Positions 21,252 through 32,340 of a stretch of DNA of 64,000 nt are shown here, piece by piece. Source of the stretch: Sepioteuthis lessoniana (lineage: Eukaryota; Mollusca; Cephalopoda; Myopsida; Loliginidae); NCBI GenBank assembly GCA_963585895.1, contig OY757934.1, positions 46,243,055-46,307,054 of the forward strand, written 5' to 3'. How positions within the stretch are numbered: position 1 is the first letter of the stretch; each line of letters opens with the position of its first letter. Made by a program: the position numbers and the translations under genes. Below the pieces are notes generated by a model, which ran no database searches, was not told the DNA's origin, and worked only from the letters and a program-made list of their open reading frames with translations.

Positions 21252-22563
21252 GATCAAGGATTAATAGCTGCTATTGTATACTCTGCAGTTTCGTAGTAGA
21301 GCATTGTATGTTTCAAGTAAGCGGAGTTGTTTTAGCAGCTACGACACCGAGGTATAGGGGAGGGCGCAAAACCCAAAATTGACAACATTCTTAGGAAAAA
21401 CCAAAATGGCTTCCGAAGAGATAGATCCACGACCTCACAAATATTGACTATCCGTAGAATCCTTGAAGGCATACGGGCAAAAAACCTACAGGCGACTATA
21501 CTATTTCTCGACTTTATCAAGGCATCTGATTCCATTCACAGAGGGAAGATGGGACGGCATACCAAAAGAGACCGTCGCAACAATAATGATTCTTTATAGA
21601 AACACCAAAGTGAAAGTACGTTCTCCGGATAGAAACACAGACTACTTCGACATTGTGGCAGGAGTATTGCAAGGGGACACACTAGCCCCATACATCTTTA
21701 TCAGCTATCTACATGCTTAGAACATCGATTGATGAAATAAAATAAACGGCTTCGAGCTGACAAAGAAAAGAAGCAGAAGGTACCCCGCAAAAACATTTAC
21801 CGACGCTGACTCCGCCGATTACATAGCGATTCTGGCAAATACACCCGCCCAAACCGAAACACTACCTCATACTCTGAAACGAACCGTCGCAGGCATTGGT
21901 CTCCATGTCAATGCACACAAAACGGAATACATGTGCTTTAATCAAACAGGTGACATTTCCACACTAGAAGGTAGCTCTCTGAAACTAATAGACATGTTCA
22001 CCGACCTAACAAGCAGTGTCTCATCAACCGAAAAAGACATCGACACACGGCTAACGAAGGCATGGACAGCTATCGATAAGCTATCGGTCATATGGAAGTC
22101 AGACCTGACCAATAAAATGAAACGCAGTTTCTTCCAAGCAGCGGTCGTCTCGATATTGCTATATGGATGCACTACATGGACGCTAACATAACTGCTGGAG
22201 AAAAAGCTTGACGGCAACTACACAAGAATGCTGTGAGCAATATTGAACAAGTTATGGAGGCAATGCCCCGCAAAGCCCTAACTGTACGGCCACCTACTTC
22301 CCATCATGAAAACTATCCAAGTTAGACGAACCGGACATGCAGGACACTGCTGAAGAAACAGGAACGAGCTCATAAGTGAAGTATTCCTATGGATCGCCTC
22401 ATATGGTCAAGCAAAAGCAGGACGACCAGCTCGAACCTACATACAGCAGCTATGTGTGGGATGTAGCCCTGAGGACCAGCCAGAAGCGATGAACGATAGG
22501 GAGAAGTGGCGAGAGGGTCATTGATATGCGTGCGGGCGGCATGACATGATGATGATAATGATG
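21252..22563 (+). mobile_element. RTE-type LINE inserted in the mariner-type element
   Basis: Flanked by ATTGTA at 21246-21251 and 22564-22569, a probable target-site duplication. From about 21370 it is collinear with the C-terminal two thirds of the LINE at 59-61 kb and ends in ATGATGATGATAATGATG. The first about 100 bp contain short pieces matching the opposite strand of the LINE (TTTCGTAGTAGAGCATTG) and a piece resembling SINE A, so the 5' end is rearranged. Confidence 0.75.
21370..22540 (+). pseudogene. RTE LINE reverse transcriptase, broken
   Basis: Recognisable blocks in three frames: NGFRRDRSTTSQILTIRRIL, a damaged catalytic block (FLDFIKASDSIH), GVLQGDTLAP, an SADYIAIL version of the YADD box, KTEYMCFNQTGDISTLEG, and the C-terminal RRTGHAGHC. 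Many frameshifts and stops, and YADD has become ADYI. Inactive. Confidence 0.75.
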
Positions 22564-22669
22564 ATTGTATACTATTTTCAAATCTGAAACCAAAAGAAGA
22601 CAACATTATTGTTAGTTTAGTTATAAGCAGTTACATGGGCCCCATGTATATTGAGACACCCTGTAATGA

Positions 22670-23004
22670 TAATGTCAGTGATGTTTGATACTTCCATCAA
22701 GTGCATAAGAATCTGTCCTCCCTGGGCTATAAATTACTGACAGTTTTTCCGTCATAAAAACGTGACTATGGGGTTTTTTTTTTATCAGCAGGCGAAGTGG
22801 ATTTGTAATAATTTTATACAGAAACCGACATATGTTTAGAAGCCAACAGATCAGTGCTTTCAATGTTTCCAGAAATTAGCATGAGAAAAATTTAGCAGTT
22901 TTGATATGAATTAATTTAATATTTGAAAGTTTGTAAAGAAACGTTGCTGACCATAATCAATGAGTTTATTTTACACCTAGAATTGATATTTTTCAATTAA
23001 AAAG
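22670..23004. other. AT-rich spacer
   Basis: No recognised element. Confidence 0.4.
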
Positions 23005-23150
23005 GGGTGTCCTCGTGGTGTAATGGTTAAAGCGATGGACTACGGAATCGTAGTACGCTAGTTCGTACTCCAGTCACGCTATTACGTTCACTTTCGGGCG
23101 AATACCCTTGGGAAAGGTATGAACCCCCTTATCCTCCCATCTATGGGTTA
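23005..23150 (+). mobile_element. SINE C (tRNA-like head, SINE B-like body)
   Basis: The head GTCCTCGTGGTGTAATGG with GTTAAAGCGATGGACTACGG, and a B-box-like AGTTCGTACTCCAG, are tRNA-like. The body AATACCCTTGGGAAAGGTAT and ATCTATGGGTT is shared with SINE B. Confidence 0.75.
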
Positions 23151-23319
23151 AAAAGTACCATTACTGTTCTTCTAGGAGAATGGCTTTAGCATTAAATAAC
23201 CTAAAAAGAGTTGATATGCCATTAAAAACAAAGAAACCAAACCATTTTCTATTAAAGTAAATTAAATTTTGAGATGCTCCAATTTGACGATTTATCAAGA
23301 ATTTTACACTAAGATTGTG

Positions 23320-23450
23320 TACATTCAGTTGAAAATACTAGTTTGATTGATTGATTTTTAATGCCAAGCCAAACCATCCATTGTTAACTTATATCTACAG
23401 GTTTGGGAATCGTGTTGATGTCTACATTTTTTGTGTATTTTTTTTATTTA
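23320..23450 (-). repeat. Repeat D2, outer part
   Basis: Has the GATTGATTTTTAATGCCAAG edge followed by the GGTTTGGGAATCGTG segment. Confidence 0.5.
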
Positions 23451-23865
23451 TTTTTTAGATTGTTTGGGTTTTATTGCATATCAGCTGTTGTAGGTTATTT
23501 AATGCCGAATCCTGTTCATACATATATATTGAATATATACATGATTCGTAAACGCATTATGTTGATAACATTTTAAAACAAGCCTGAGCACTTTTTGGCA
23601 CATTGTTAAATGATTTCAAGTATTGCTATATAACAGTCAATACTTAACATCAGTTTGTTTTATTTGACCCATAGATAGGACACTATCAGGTGATACCAAT
23701 CCGAGTCAGAGTGGACCTGGGCGCAATGTATATGAAAGGGTCCTCCTTATTCCCCAAATCTCCAAGGCTGGGGCCTCACCATCAGATTGTTTAATGTCAT
23801 ATTCAGGATACTTCCTCTGAGAGAAGCAATCAATGTATTCTACAGCTCAAGCCGATTGGGCTTTG
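23451..23865 (-). repeat. Dispersed repeat D
   Basis: Runs from TTTGGGTTTTATTGCATATC to the core CATAGATAGGACACTATCAG, ending at GTATTCTACAGCTCAAGC. Confidence 0.65.
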
Positions 23866-23869
23866 TTTC

Positions 23870-24195
23870 TTTCGTTTTATTTATTTTATTTTATTAATTC
23901 TTTTTTGCGCATAGTCCTATCGAATATGAATAATTTTTCAGCAGATCAATTTGATCCATAGATGGGACACTCACAGGAACTACCACTCAAAATCGCAGTG
24001 GGAGTAATAACACTAAAGGGGTACTCAACACCCCACAGATCTCCTGATCTGGGTAAAACACTAAACTACCCCCTATCAGGGGTAGTTTAGTGTTGTACCC
24101 AGGACATCCCTTTTGGAAGGTGAGTTCTTAACCTCCAGCAAGGGATTCAGTCGGCGTATTCTAAGCCTCACTGACAGGACTGAAGAATATTTGAG
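23870..24195 (-). repeat. Repeat D2 with an inverted duplication
   Basis: Core D2 sequence (CATAGATGGGACACTCACAG) interrupted by a hairpin at 24049-24102, in which the TAGTTTAGTGTTGTACCCAG segment is also present in inverted form. Confidence 0.6.
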
Positions 24196-24693
24196 AAGTT
24201 TTTTTCATTGAAATCATATTCAATGATCAACAAGACGGGGCTTTCCGTTTGATGGAGTCTGATAATAGTAATCTAGTTAAACAGAATCACTTGAATTATG
24301 ATTTATCGGAAATTACTTCCGGAAGGGAAAATATTAAATTGACAATGATTTATTGTGAAGCTTAAATACAGAGGCAAAAGTTATTTGGCATAAGACATTC
24401 CTTTACCACACCTACTTACCCGCAAGTATACCCACCAACGCACAACCAAATACACTTATATAATTCGTTTATAACCACCTCGTTATGGTACAATAGGTAG
24501 ACAGGTATTCTCACAAAATAAGTTGATAGCGAGATCGACTCTTACCAGGTTATGCATAGAATCTAGGCTAACATTAATTTTTTCGAACCCTCACATAATC
24601 AGCGAGGTAAAGTTGTAAATTCATCCTGGTGAGTAGAGTTCTAACTGACGGCTCTGTACTTCCATCCTACTGCCGTAGCTAAACTTTTTAAAT

Positions 24694-24696
<3 letters not shown>
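24196..24696. other. Unassigned DNA
   Basis: No coding region. GTTATGGTACAATAGGTAG near 24483 and GAGATCGACTCTTACC near 24531 are faintly A/B-box-like, but too weak to call a SINE. Confidence 0.35.
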
Positions 24697-24730
<34 letters not shown>

Positions 24731-24735
24731 CGAGA
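24697..24735. repeat. (TA)n(GA)n microsatellite
   Basis: TA run followed by GA run. Confidence 0.9.
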
Positions 24736-24879
24736 AAGAGAGACAGAAACTTCTTTTTGTTGTGGCAACACTTCTTATAAAACTAGGAAAACTAGATCAA
24801 TTTTTTTAGTCTTTTAAGATGATGATGATGATGAATAAAATATTTATTTTTCAGTCTAAATTTTCTAAATTTATATATC

Positions 24880-25350
24880 ATCATCAGCATCATCAACATG
24901 TCGTGCCGCCTGTATGGACATCTCTGACCCTCTCTTGCTACTCCTCCCTATCGTTCATCGATTCTGGCTAGTCCTCAGGGCTACATCCCATATCCTCACA
25001 GAGCTGCTGTATGTAGGTTCGAGCTGGTCGTCCTGCCTTTGCTCGGCCATATGAAGGGTCCATAGGAGAACATCACTTATGAGCTCGTCCTTTCTTCTCC
25101 AGCAATGTCCTGCATGTCTGGTTCGTCTAACTTTGATAGTTTTCGTAATGGGAGGTTGGTGGCCGTACAGTTGGGGTTTTGTCGGGTGTTGACTCCAGGA
25201 CTTGTTCAAAATAGCATTCTTGTGTAGTTACCGTCAAGCTTTTTCTCAACCCGTTTAGTTAGCGTCCATGTAGTGCATCCATATAATAGTATCGACACGA
25301 CTGCTGCCTGGAAGAAACTGCGTTTCATTTTATCGGTCAAAGTCGTGCTG
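24880..25350 (-). mobile_element. RTE-type LINE, 3' fragment
   Basis: Complementary to the last about 150 codons of the 59-kb LINE, with a CATCATCAGCATCATC tail at the left. An 84-codon frame (24955-25209) reads KTIKVRRTRHAGHCWRRKDE, then LISDVLLWT. Confidence 0.8.
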
Positions 25351-25416
25351 ATGGCACAGATTCCTTTGTAACTCTCTCACCATCCATCTCTATCATCTAT
25401 TGCTCTAGCTATAGCT

Positions 25417-25483
25417 ATCAATTCCATGCTGACACTGAATGCCGTCTAAAATAGAGGGCATTCAGTGTCAGCATGGAATTGAT
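25417..25483. repeat. Perfect hairpin, 27-bp arms
   Basis: Arms 25417-25443 and 25457-25483 are exact inverted copies, with a 13-nt loop. They lie in the 210 bp between two RTE fragments of opposite orientation. Confidence 0.95.
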
Positions 25484-25559
25484 GTATATACGTCCTTGCA
25501 AGTTGGCCCAAACTGGTATGTCCAAGAGTGGGGGAGGCACATAGTATGGAATGAGCAGT

Positions 25560-26220
25560 AGGTGGCATAGGCCTCCATGTCAACGCACACAAGACAAAAA
25601 ACATGTTCTTTTATCAGAGAGGTGACATCTCCACACTAAAGGGTGGTCCTTTGAAACTAGTTCACCTACCTCGGAAGCAGCGTCTCATTAAGCGAAAATG
25701 ACATCAACACGTGACTAGAAAAGGCATAGACAGCTACGATAGGCTAATGGTCATATGGAAGTCAGACTTGACAGATAAGATAAAATGCAGTTTTTACAAA
25801 GTAGCGGTTGTGTCGATACTACTATATGGATGCACCAAACAGACGTTAACTAAACGTATTGAGAAAACGCTTGTACTAGAACGTTGCTAGCTGTATTGAA
25901 AAAGGCCTGAAGGAAACACCCCACAAAGCAACAGCTGTACAGCAACCTACCATACATCTCGAAAACTATCCAAGTTAGACGAACCAGGCACGCAGGACAC
26001 TGCTGGAAAAGTAAGGACGAGGTCATAAGTGATATGCTCCGGTGGACCCCTTCATATGGACGAGCAAAAGTAGGACGACCAGCTAGAACTAATATACAAC
26101 AGCTTTGTGCCAATACGAGATGTGGTCTGGAAGACCAACCAGAAGAGATGGACGATAGAGACAGTTGATGAGAGAGGGTCAGGGAAATCCGTGCTGGCAG
26201 CACGACGTGATTATGATGAA
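25560..26220 (+). mobile_element. RTE-type LINE, 3' fragment, facing away
   Basis: Reads GLHVNAHKT, GDISTLKGGPLKLV, KSDLTDKIKCSFY and RRTRHAGHCWKSKDEVISD in broken frames and ends in ACGTGATTATGATG. It is inverted relative to 24880-25350. Confidence 0.8.
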
Positions 26221-26311
26221 AACGATAAAACATTAAAGGGACCTTTTCATCGGGCATTAAATTAATAATACAATTCTGCTGTACCCAAAAATTGTTAATA
26301 TATATTTATAC

Positions 26312-26314
<3 letters not shown>

Positions 26315-26359
<45 letters not shown>
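26315..26359. repeat. (GA)n microsatellite
   Basis: GA run, followed by diverged GATA units to about 26440. Confidence 0.9.
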
Positions 26360-26365
<6 letters not shown>

Positions 26366-26444
26366 AGTGGGGGGAGATAGATAGAAAGGAATATGCTAAG
26401 ATGGATGTATAGATAGACAGATAGTCTACCATAGATAGATTACA

Positions 26445-27712
26445 TATTACATTTGGTTCAAATAGCAATATATTGAGCTCTTGAGGTGTGTTACTTAGAA
26501 AACTATAAATATTAACTGTCTAGAGCGAAATACACCCACGCATATATATTTATCCACCGTGGTATTCGTGCCAGGCAACATTGACAAAAATTACATTAAA
26601 ATATGCTTGTAGAATTTTCATCACTTGGAGGTGATCAAAATCTGTTCGGTTAATTCTTTTTTCGGTTTTATTTTTAACTTTTTTATTCTAGCCTTTTTTC
26701 CTTTTCTTTCCTTTCTTTAACAGATTCATTAACCATAAATGTATTCAAAGACGTCAGAATTCTAAGAATCCCAGATGTACTTTTGTAGTCTCGTTTTCAC
26801 CTGTCACCATTGTTTTCTTTTATTATTATTATTGGATGACGATTTCCTCTTTTCATGTTCTCAACAATTATTTGAAATTTCTCATTTCTCCCTGGTTTTT
26901 AATGTCATTTAACTATAACACTCTCCTTCAATTTTCTTTTTACGATAGCGTTTTTTTTTTAACTTTTTAAGTTATTCGTAAACGTTTTCTTTTTTTTTTT
27001 TTCTTTTTCTTTGGTACATTTTTAAAAATCTTTTTTTCTTTCATTGTTTCTGGATCGTAAAAAAAAAGTGGATATCGGCCGAGCAGACAATTTCCGCTGT
27101 CTTCAGATCCCATCAATTCTCGTGATTTCTCGCGCTTTCTAAACATTATTTGAGGCTTTCAATGGAGGTTGTGATCGTAAATCATTCAGGAAAAAATGTT
27201 TACTATTTTACTAGGTTGTTATTGTTATTATCTTTCGTTTATATAAATTTGTTTCTGTAATCCGAAACGACAAGAACGCCGTAAGAATCACAATCAACAG
27301 TTTACTTTTCATTTACATCATTTTCAAATCGATTTCTCTATTGTATTTTTTCGGGTTTCATATGTTAATGAAACGCAGAAATAAACTGACCGGTTTTCAC
27401 TATGATATCAGAGGAACTGGAAGTAGAAGTTATATTTTTAGCACCTATACGTATATTTTTAGCACCTCTTCGTATATTTGAGCAAAAATGATACGTGAAA
27501 AAGATTTTATAAAAGTTAATGTTGGTATCTTAATCTGTAAAAATAAAGTTTGGTGAAAATTTTTTTTTTTTGCTCACATTATAGATTTGGATATGTTTGA
27601 ATATAGAAAAGGAGCTTAATCTATAAAAACTAATGTTATGTAATTACTTGCATAAAAAATTAGAGGGTAAACAATTCCTAGATTTTAATAATATTTGAGT
27701 AGAAGAGCTATG
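26445..27712. other. 1.3 kb of AT-rich DNA without recognised repeats
   Basis: Poly-T and poly-A runs. A slightly less AT-rich patch lies near 27070-27180 (GATATCGGCCGAGCAGAC). A duplicated GCACCT and CGTATATTT pair lies near 27440-27475. No open frame over 60 codons, and no gene seen. Confidence 0.4.
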
Positions 27713-27960
27713 GAGGCGTTAGTGATGTAACGGTTATCGCCTTACAAAGTAAACTCGGCGACTCGACTTCAAATCTTGAACGAAACTGTTTGAATTTTCC
27801 ATAGGGCTGATATCCTTTGGAAAAATATGAGTCTCACCATACTCCCTCCAGCAAGGGTAAACATAAGGGTAGACTGGGCTTCTTAGTATGTCAACCAGTC
27901 TAGGAAAAGGAAAAGTCTGAATTCAAAGCAGTTGTAGACCTCGAAAGAGATGGGGGGTCT
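27713..27960 (+). mobile_element. SINE B, diverged
   Basis: The head GCGTTAGTGATGTAACGG, body AAGGGTAAACATAAGGGTAG and AACCAGTCTAGGAAAAGG follow SINE B order. A second copy starts 20 bp later. Confidence 0.7.
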
Positions 27961-27980
27961 ACCCAATACACACTATGAGG

Positions 27981-28255
27981 AGGTGCCCGTGGTGTAATGA
28001 TTATCGTCGTAGGAAATGAACTCGGCGTTCACATTGCATTTCACATAGCACTAATACTCTTGGGAAAGGTATGAATCCAATTATTCTCCCTCCAGCTATA
28101 GGTAAAATAGTAGGGCAGAATAGGTTCTTCAGCCGTGGCAAGGCAACTAGTCTAGGAGAAGGAAAAACTCTGAATTCAAACTTATAAACTCCGCATAAAA
28201 ATTGACCTTGTGTTATATGCTACCCGAGCGGAGGGGTTGGCTAAATATGATAACC
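27981..28255 (+). mobile_element. SINE B, tandem neighbour
   Basis: Head GGTGCCCGTGGTGTAATG, with a deletion around the B box, then the full body and a GAGCGGAGGGGTTGG end. Confidence 0.75.
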
Positions 28256-28710
28256 AGGTTCCAGGGGGAATCTTCAATGCATATTTGACTAAGAATAATT
28301 TTTTTAAAATCCTTCTTGTTATTAAACTCTTGGTCAGGTGTTTTCTCCAGGATTATTTGATCCATTCTTTTATCTCATAATCCCTGAGAATTCAAAGTGT
28401 TTCATACACGAGGATGGATTCTGGTTTGAATATATACCATTTACTGGTGTTGTCACATTTTAATCTCTTGCACAATTCTCAGTAGATGAACATTCCCAAC
28501 CACTCGTGCCTAGTCTGTAACTTCTTTCGTGATAGTTTTGTGAATTCGCTTTTGATATGATTAATCGTTTCATCTCTGTCTTGACATAACCTACACTTGC
28601 TATTAAGTTGTGTTTATCAATTTTCACTTCTTTATATAATTGGTTCTTATCACATTATTTTGTGTAGCTATTAAAAGACATTCAATTTCTCCATTGAGGT
28701 TTCTCTTTTA

Positions 28711-29605
28711 CAGGGTGGAACAATAAAATTGTCGCCCTAGAAAAGACGACATGATTCCATTTCCGTTTAATGAAAACCGGTTTTCTTTTTTTGTTGCCGA
28801 CCATCTACTAGTTGGCCAGTTGTGTACAAATCCCATGAGCGATAGGAGCCTTCTATCATGTCTGAAAGTGACACAATGTTCAACGAGCGAGATCGGAGAT
28901 GCATCGCAGTACAACTCATGCTCTCTACCGATCCAAGTTATGACAACAGGACCATTGCCAACACCCTCAAAATTCAAATCGCTGGATTGCTACGAATAAC
29001 AGGGACATGCCCAGGGTGATGAAAACAAAGTTTCCGGCTACGGTTATGGTCTTTGGTGTGGTTTCAAGTGAGGGCCACATCATGCCACCTCACATCTTCG
29101 AAGTCGGCTTGAAAGTCAACACCAAAGTGTACCTGGATGTGCTGAAGAGTGTGGTGATCCCCTGGTGCAATCAGATGACCGGTGGCAGACCCTGGGTGTG
29201 GCAGCAGGACTCGACGCCGGCCCACACGTCCAAAGAGACCAAGGCTTGGCTTCAGAAGGAGTGCTACGACTTTGAACCCTTCTCTCACTGCCCCCTTCTC
29301 CCTCTACCTGAACCGACTGGACTACTTCGTTTGGTCATACGTCGAGAACATCACCAACATGACCTCCCACAACACCAAAGCCAGCCTGATCACCGCTATC
29401 CGCAGAGTATTCACTTGTGGAAAAGGCATGCTACCAGTTCCGGATCCGTATTGAGGCGGTGATTGCAGCTTAAGGCGGCTACATTGAATAGATGTCAGCT
29501 CTACTACGTAATCAAGTTACCTGAATTGATTTTTTTAAATAAAAGTTTTAAAATAGAGCCGTAGTGTTGTTTTCTTTAGGACGACAATGTTATCGTTTCA
29601 CCCTG
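28711..29605 (+). mobile_element. Mariner-type transposon with TA duplication
   Basis: Ends CAGGGTGGAACAATAAAATT and the complement CAGGGTGAAACGATAACATT are inverted repeats, flanked on both sides by TA. 895 bp, shorter than a complete mariner (about 1.3 kb); the transposase middle part is shortened. A relative lies at 50220-50855. Confidence 0.88.
28860..29500 (+). pseudogene. Mariner-type transposase, broken
   Basis: An N-terminal piece (DTMFNERDRRCIAVQLM, near 28870) is followed after a deletion by KFPATVMVFGVVSSEGHIMP (29020 on), VWQQDSTPAHTSKETKAWLQ with the second catalytic Asp, and, in the next frame, NRLDYFVWSYVENITNMTSH with the third Asp. The spacing of these two Asp codons is about 112 bases across a one-base shift, which suggests a DD37D-like mariner. 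The first catalytic Asp block is missing. Confidence 0.75.
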
Positions 29606-30522
29606 TAGAGTCATATTCAGCTCTTCTCCTGTGAAATCTCTCCAGTTCGTCCCTTGAAATAGCCATACAGTTGTTTTTCTTCCCATTTCTCGTTATTGTT
29701 GTTTTTCGATTTGTTCTTATTGCTTTTACTGGCTGTTGTAATTAGTCTTTTCCCTTTTTAATGTACTTCTCGAAAGCTATTTTGATGCATCCTCTCAGTT
29801 CTCAATGCTGACGATTCCTCCTCTTTCTTTTCTTGACACATAATCTACGTCATCTCTCAGATGTAAGACTTTGTCCATAGTCATCAGTTTTCTTATTCTT
29901 TGGTCCATATATTTGAGTTCCTCTCTTGTCCATTTTATAAAGGTCCAGAGGAACTGGTCAGACGCTTATTTCTTTGATGAGATTTCTGCTACAGAGCTTG
30001 GCTTCAAGAAATTTTCTTGTTCTTCAGAAGTATTATTTGCTTATTTTTTCTTTCATCTTTATTTGATGGTGTCCACTTCCAATATTCCCTAGTACTTGTA
30101 ATGTTCCATTTCTCAAAGGGTTCTTATGTTTTCTTGATCTGGCATTTCCATTCTTTCCGTTTTTTCTCTTTATTCCCACTTTTTCATTGGTAACATAGTA
30201 CACTTCTCAATGCTAAATTCCTTTTTATAACTGTTGGGTATCACCTACCTTTTCGACACAATGAGCTAGTCCATCTGCTATATATAGCAGTAGCTTCTAA
30301 TACCAGGCAGTCTAAAAGTCAGTAGGTGAACAGCCGCTCCTTTTAACGGAAGTCAATACTATTGTTGGGATATGTCCTTATTCCATCCACTAATCCTATG
30401 TTCTTGTTTACTAACAGTCTCTCTAATGTAAATACTTTTTTCCTGTAAATATAACTCTATTTCCTCACATATCGTGGTTTGTCTTTTTATTACTACTACA
30501 AGCGTTCTCTAACCAGAACGCG

Positions 30523-31055
30523 ACAATCATCATCATCATCATGTCGCGCCGCCAGCACGGATATCCCTGACCCTCTCTCGCCACTTCTCCCTATCATTCA
30601 TCGCCTCCGACAGGTCTTCAGGGTTACATCCTGTGTCCTCACATAGTTGCTGTATGTAAGTTCGTTCTGGTCGTCCTGCTTTTGCACATCCATATGTGGG
30701 GGTCCACAGGAGTACATCGCTTATGAGCTCGTCCTTGCTTCTCCAGCAGTGTCCTGCGTGTCTGGTTCGTCTAACTTGTATAGTTTTCGTGATGGGGGGC
30801 AAGTGTCCGTATAGTTGGTGTCTCGTGGGGTGTTGTCGCCAGGACTTGTTCAATACTGCTCTCAACATTCTTGTGTAATTTCCGTCTAGTTTCCTCTCCA
30901 GCCGCTTAGTTAGCGTCCATGTAGTGCATCCATATAGCAGTATCGACACAACCACTGCCTGGAAGAAACTGCGTTTCATTTTATCGGTTTGGTCCGACTT
31001 CCATACGATCGAGAGCCTATCGATAGCCGCCCATGCCTTCGTCAGTCGTGTGTCG
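30523..31055 (-). mobile_element. RTE-type LINE, 3' fragment with open frame
   Basis: A (ATC)n tail at 30526-30540 is followed by an antisense frame of 146 codons (30539-30979) that reads KRSFFQAVVVSILLYGC, RRTRHAGHCWRSKDELISDV and MNDREKWRERVRDIRAG. It is less damaged than most copies here, so the insertion is fairly young. 5'-truncated after the KAWAAIDRLSIVWK block. Confidence 0.85.
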
Positions 31056-31167
31056 ATAGGGATTCTCGTTCTTTTTCATTTTGGCAAATAACTTTATATC
31101 ATAAATGTACATAGGCTGGTTTATTTTTTCCTGTGATTTTGTGAACTTGTAAAAATGCCCTGTGCAT

Positions 31168-31250
31168 TATTATTATTATTATTGTTATTATTATTATTAT
31201 TATTATTATTTTACCCCAGGACATCATAATAGAATAATAATAATAATAAC
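31168..31250. repeat. (TTA)n and (TAA)n tracts
   Basis: A TTA run, a 25-bp link and a TAA run lead directly into an R4-like LINE copy. Confidence 0.85.
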
Positions 31251-31900
31251 ATCGAGGCCACAGCTCAAAACAACAACACCCGGACCAATCATATCAACTC
31301 ATAAATGGATAAGACGCAACAAAACAGTCGTAATTTACTAAGCGTTTTGCTTAGATGTGGCACAAGGCCGAATGAACGGGACACCCAATGACGCAACAAA
31401 ATAGTAGATGTAGGTTATGTAGGTTATGTGTAGATAGAGACGAAGCGATCTATCACATAATAAGCGAGTGCAGCAAAATAACGCAGAACGAATATAAGAC
31501 GAGACACGACTGGGTGGGAAAAGTGACCCACTAGGAATTGTGCAAGAAATATAAATTTGACCATACGAACAAATGGTATATGCTCTACCCAGAGTCTGTC
31601 CTGGAGAATAAGACGCACAAATTAACTCGCCGAATTATGGATATCCTGTCCCAGCTGATTATAGAGTAAAATTGAAAGAAAACGAAAAGAGGGATTAGTA
31701 CCTCGATCTTGACAGAGAATTGAAAAGGCCGAAAACATGAAAGTGACGGTGATACCAATCATAGTTGGCGCTTTTGGTACAGTCACCAAAAAATTGGTTA
31801 AGGGACTGGAAGACTTTGAAATAAGGGGACGAGTAGAGACCTTCCAAACTACATCATTATTAAGATCGGCCAGAATACTGAGGAGAGTCCTGGAGACTTG
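31251..31900 (+). mobile_element. R2/R4 (Dong)-type LINE, 3' part
   Basis: Starts right after the TAA run. Contains the zinc knuckle (CRLCVDRDEAIYHIISECSK near 31410-31475, C-x2-C...H-x4-C complete), HDWVGKV, then a deletion in the nuclease and the C-terminal segment TKKLVKGLEDFEIRGRVET. It is cut at 31900 by repeat D. Confidence 0.75.
31737..31900 (+). pseudogene. R4-like LINE C-terminal fragment
   Basis: Reads MKVTVIPIIVGAFGTVTKKL and LLRSARILRRVLETW, the conserved end of the family, and is then fused by chance to repeat D sequence. Confidence 0.7.
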
Positions 31901-32340
31901 GTTTGGTCCATTGTTCTGTTTCACGACGTATCGACTTTTTTCGGGCCATTTTAACACCGAATTAAATTTCAAACAACTCACTACAGTATAAGTATAGTTT
32001 TTTGTTTACAAACAGTTAAATGTCAAAACAGTTCTGTTTCAAACAATTCAGTTTAGCATAAGCACAGTTAAGTTCTATTTAAAAACTTCTATTTCAAACA
32101 ATTCAGTTTAGCATAAGTTCACAGTTTAGTTCTATTCAAGCCACAGATAGAACACTCCGGGCCAGAGTGGACCTGGGAGCGATGGCAATGAAGGAGTACT
32201 ACGCATTCCCCAAAGTTCCAGTATTACTGAAGCCGCATCAGATTGTTTAGTGTCATATCCAGGACACTTGTTTGGGTGTCTTACTCTTCTGCAGGGATGC
32301 AGTCGGTGTATTCTACAGCTTCAGCCAACTTGGCTCTTGG
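31901..32340 (-). repeat. Dispersed repeat D
   Basis: Left edge GGTTTGGTCCATTGTTCTG, then AACAATTCAGTTTAGCATAA units and the core, ending at TATTCTACAGCTTCAGCC. It truncates the R4-like copy. Confidence 0.7.

Larger units (their letters stand above)
20776..22663 (-). mobile_element. Tc1/mariner-type element split by an RTE LINE
   Basis: The ends CAAGGTGTGTCGAAATAG (left) and the complement CAGGGTGTCTCAATATAC (right) are diverged inverted repeats. The right end is followed by TA. The sequence breaks at 21251 and resumes at 22564; a second, uninterrupted relative at 45960-46110 shows these two parts joined. The left half carries the transposase N-terminus on minus. Confidence 0.7.
28290..30480 (-). 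mobile_element. R2/R4 (Dong)-type LINE, antisense, split by a mariner
   Basis: Read right to left on minus: a degraded RT-end segment (EDYRAL-like decay, then TEERMEMPDQENIRTL and STREYWKW), the ALWQKSHQRNKRLTSSSGPL stretch, the EKQ-YGYFKG segment near 29680, then the knuckle region near 28580 and WYI-P before the nuclease. Many stops. The mariner at 28711-29605 interrupts it cleanly. The assignment rests on block order shared with the other R4-like copies. Confidence 0.6.

Noticed and set aside
23005-23080. Functional tRNA gene at the head of SINE C
   Set aside because: Although the head is the most tRNA-like in the window, it continues into a SINE body and occurs again at 63246 with the same extension.
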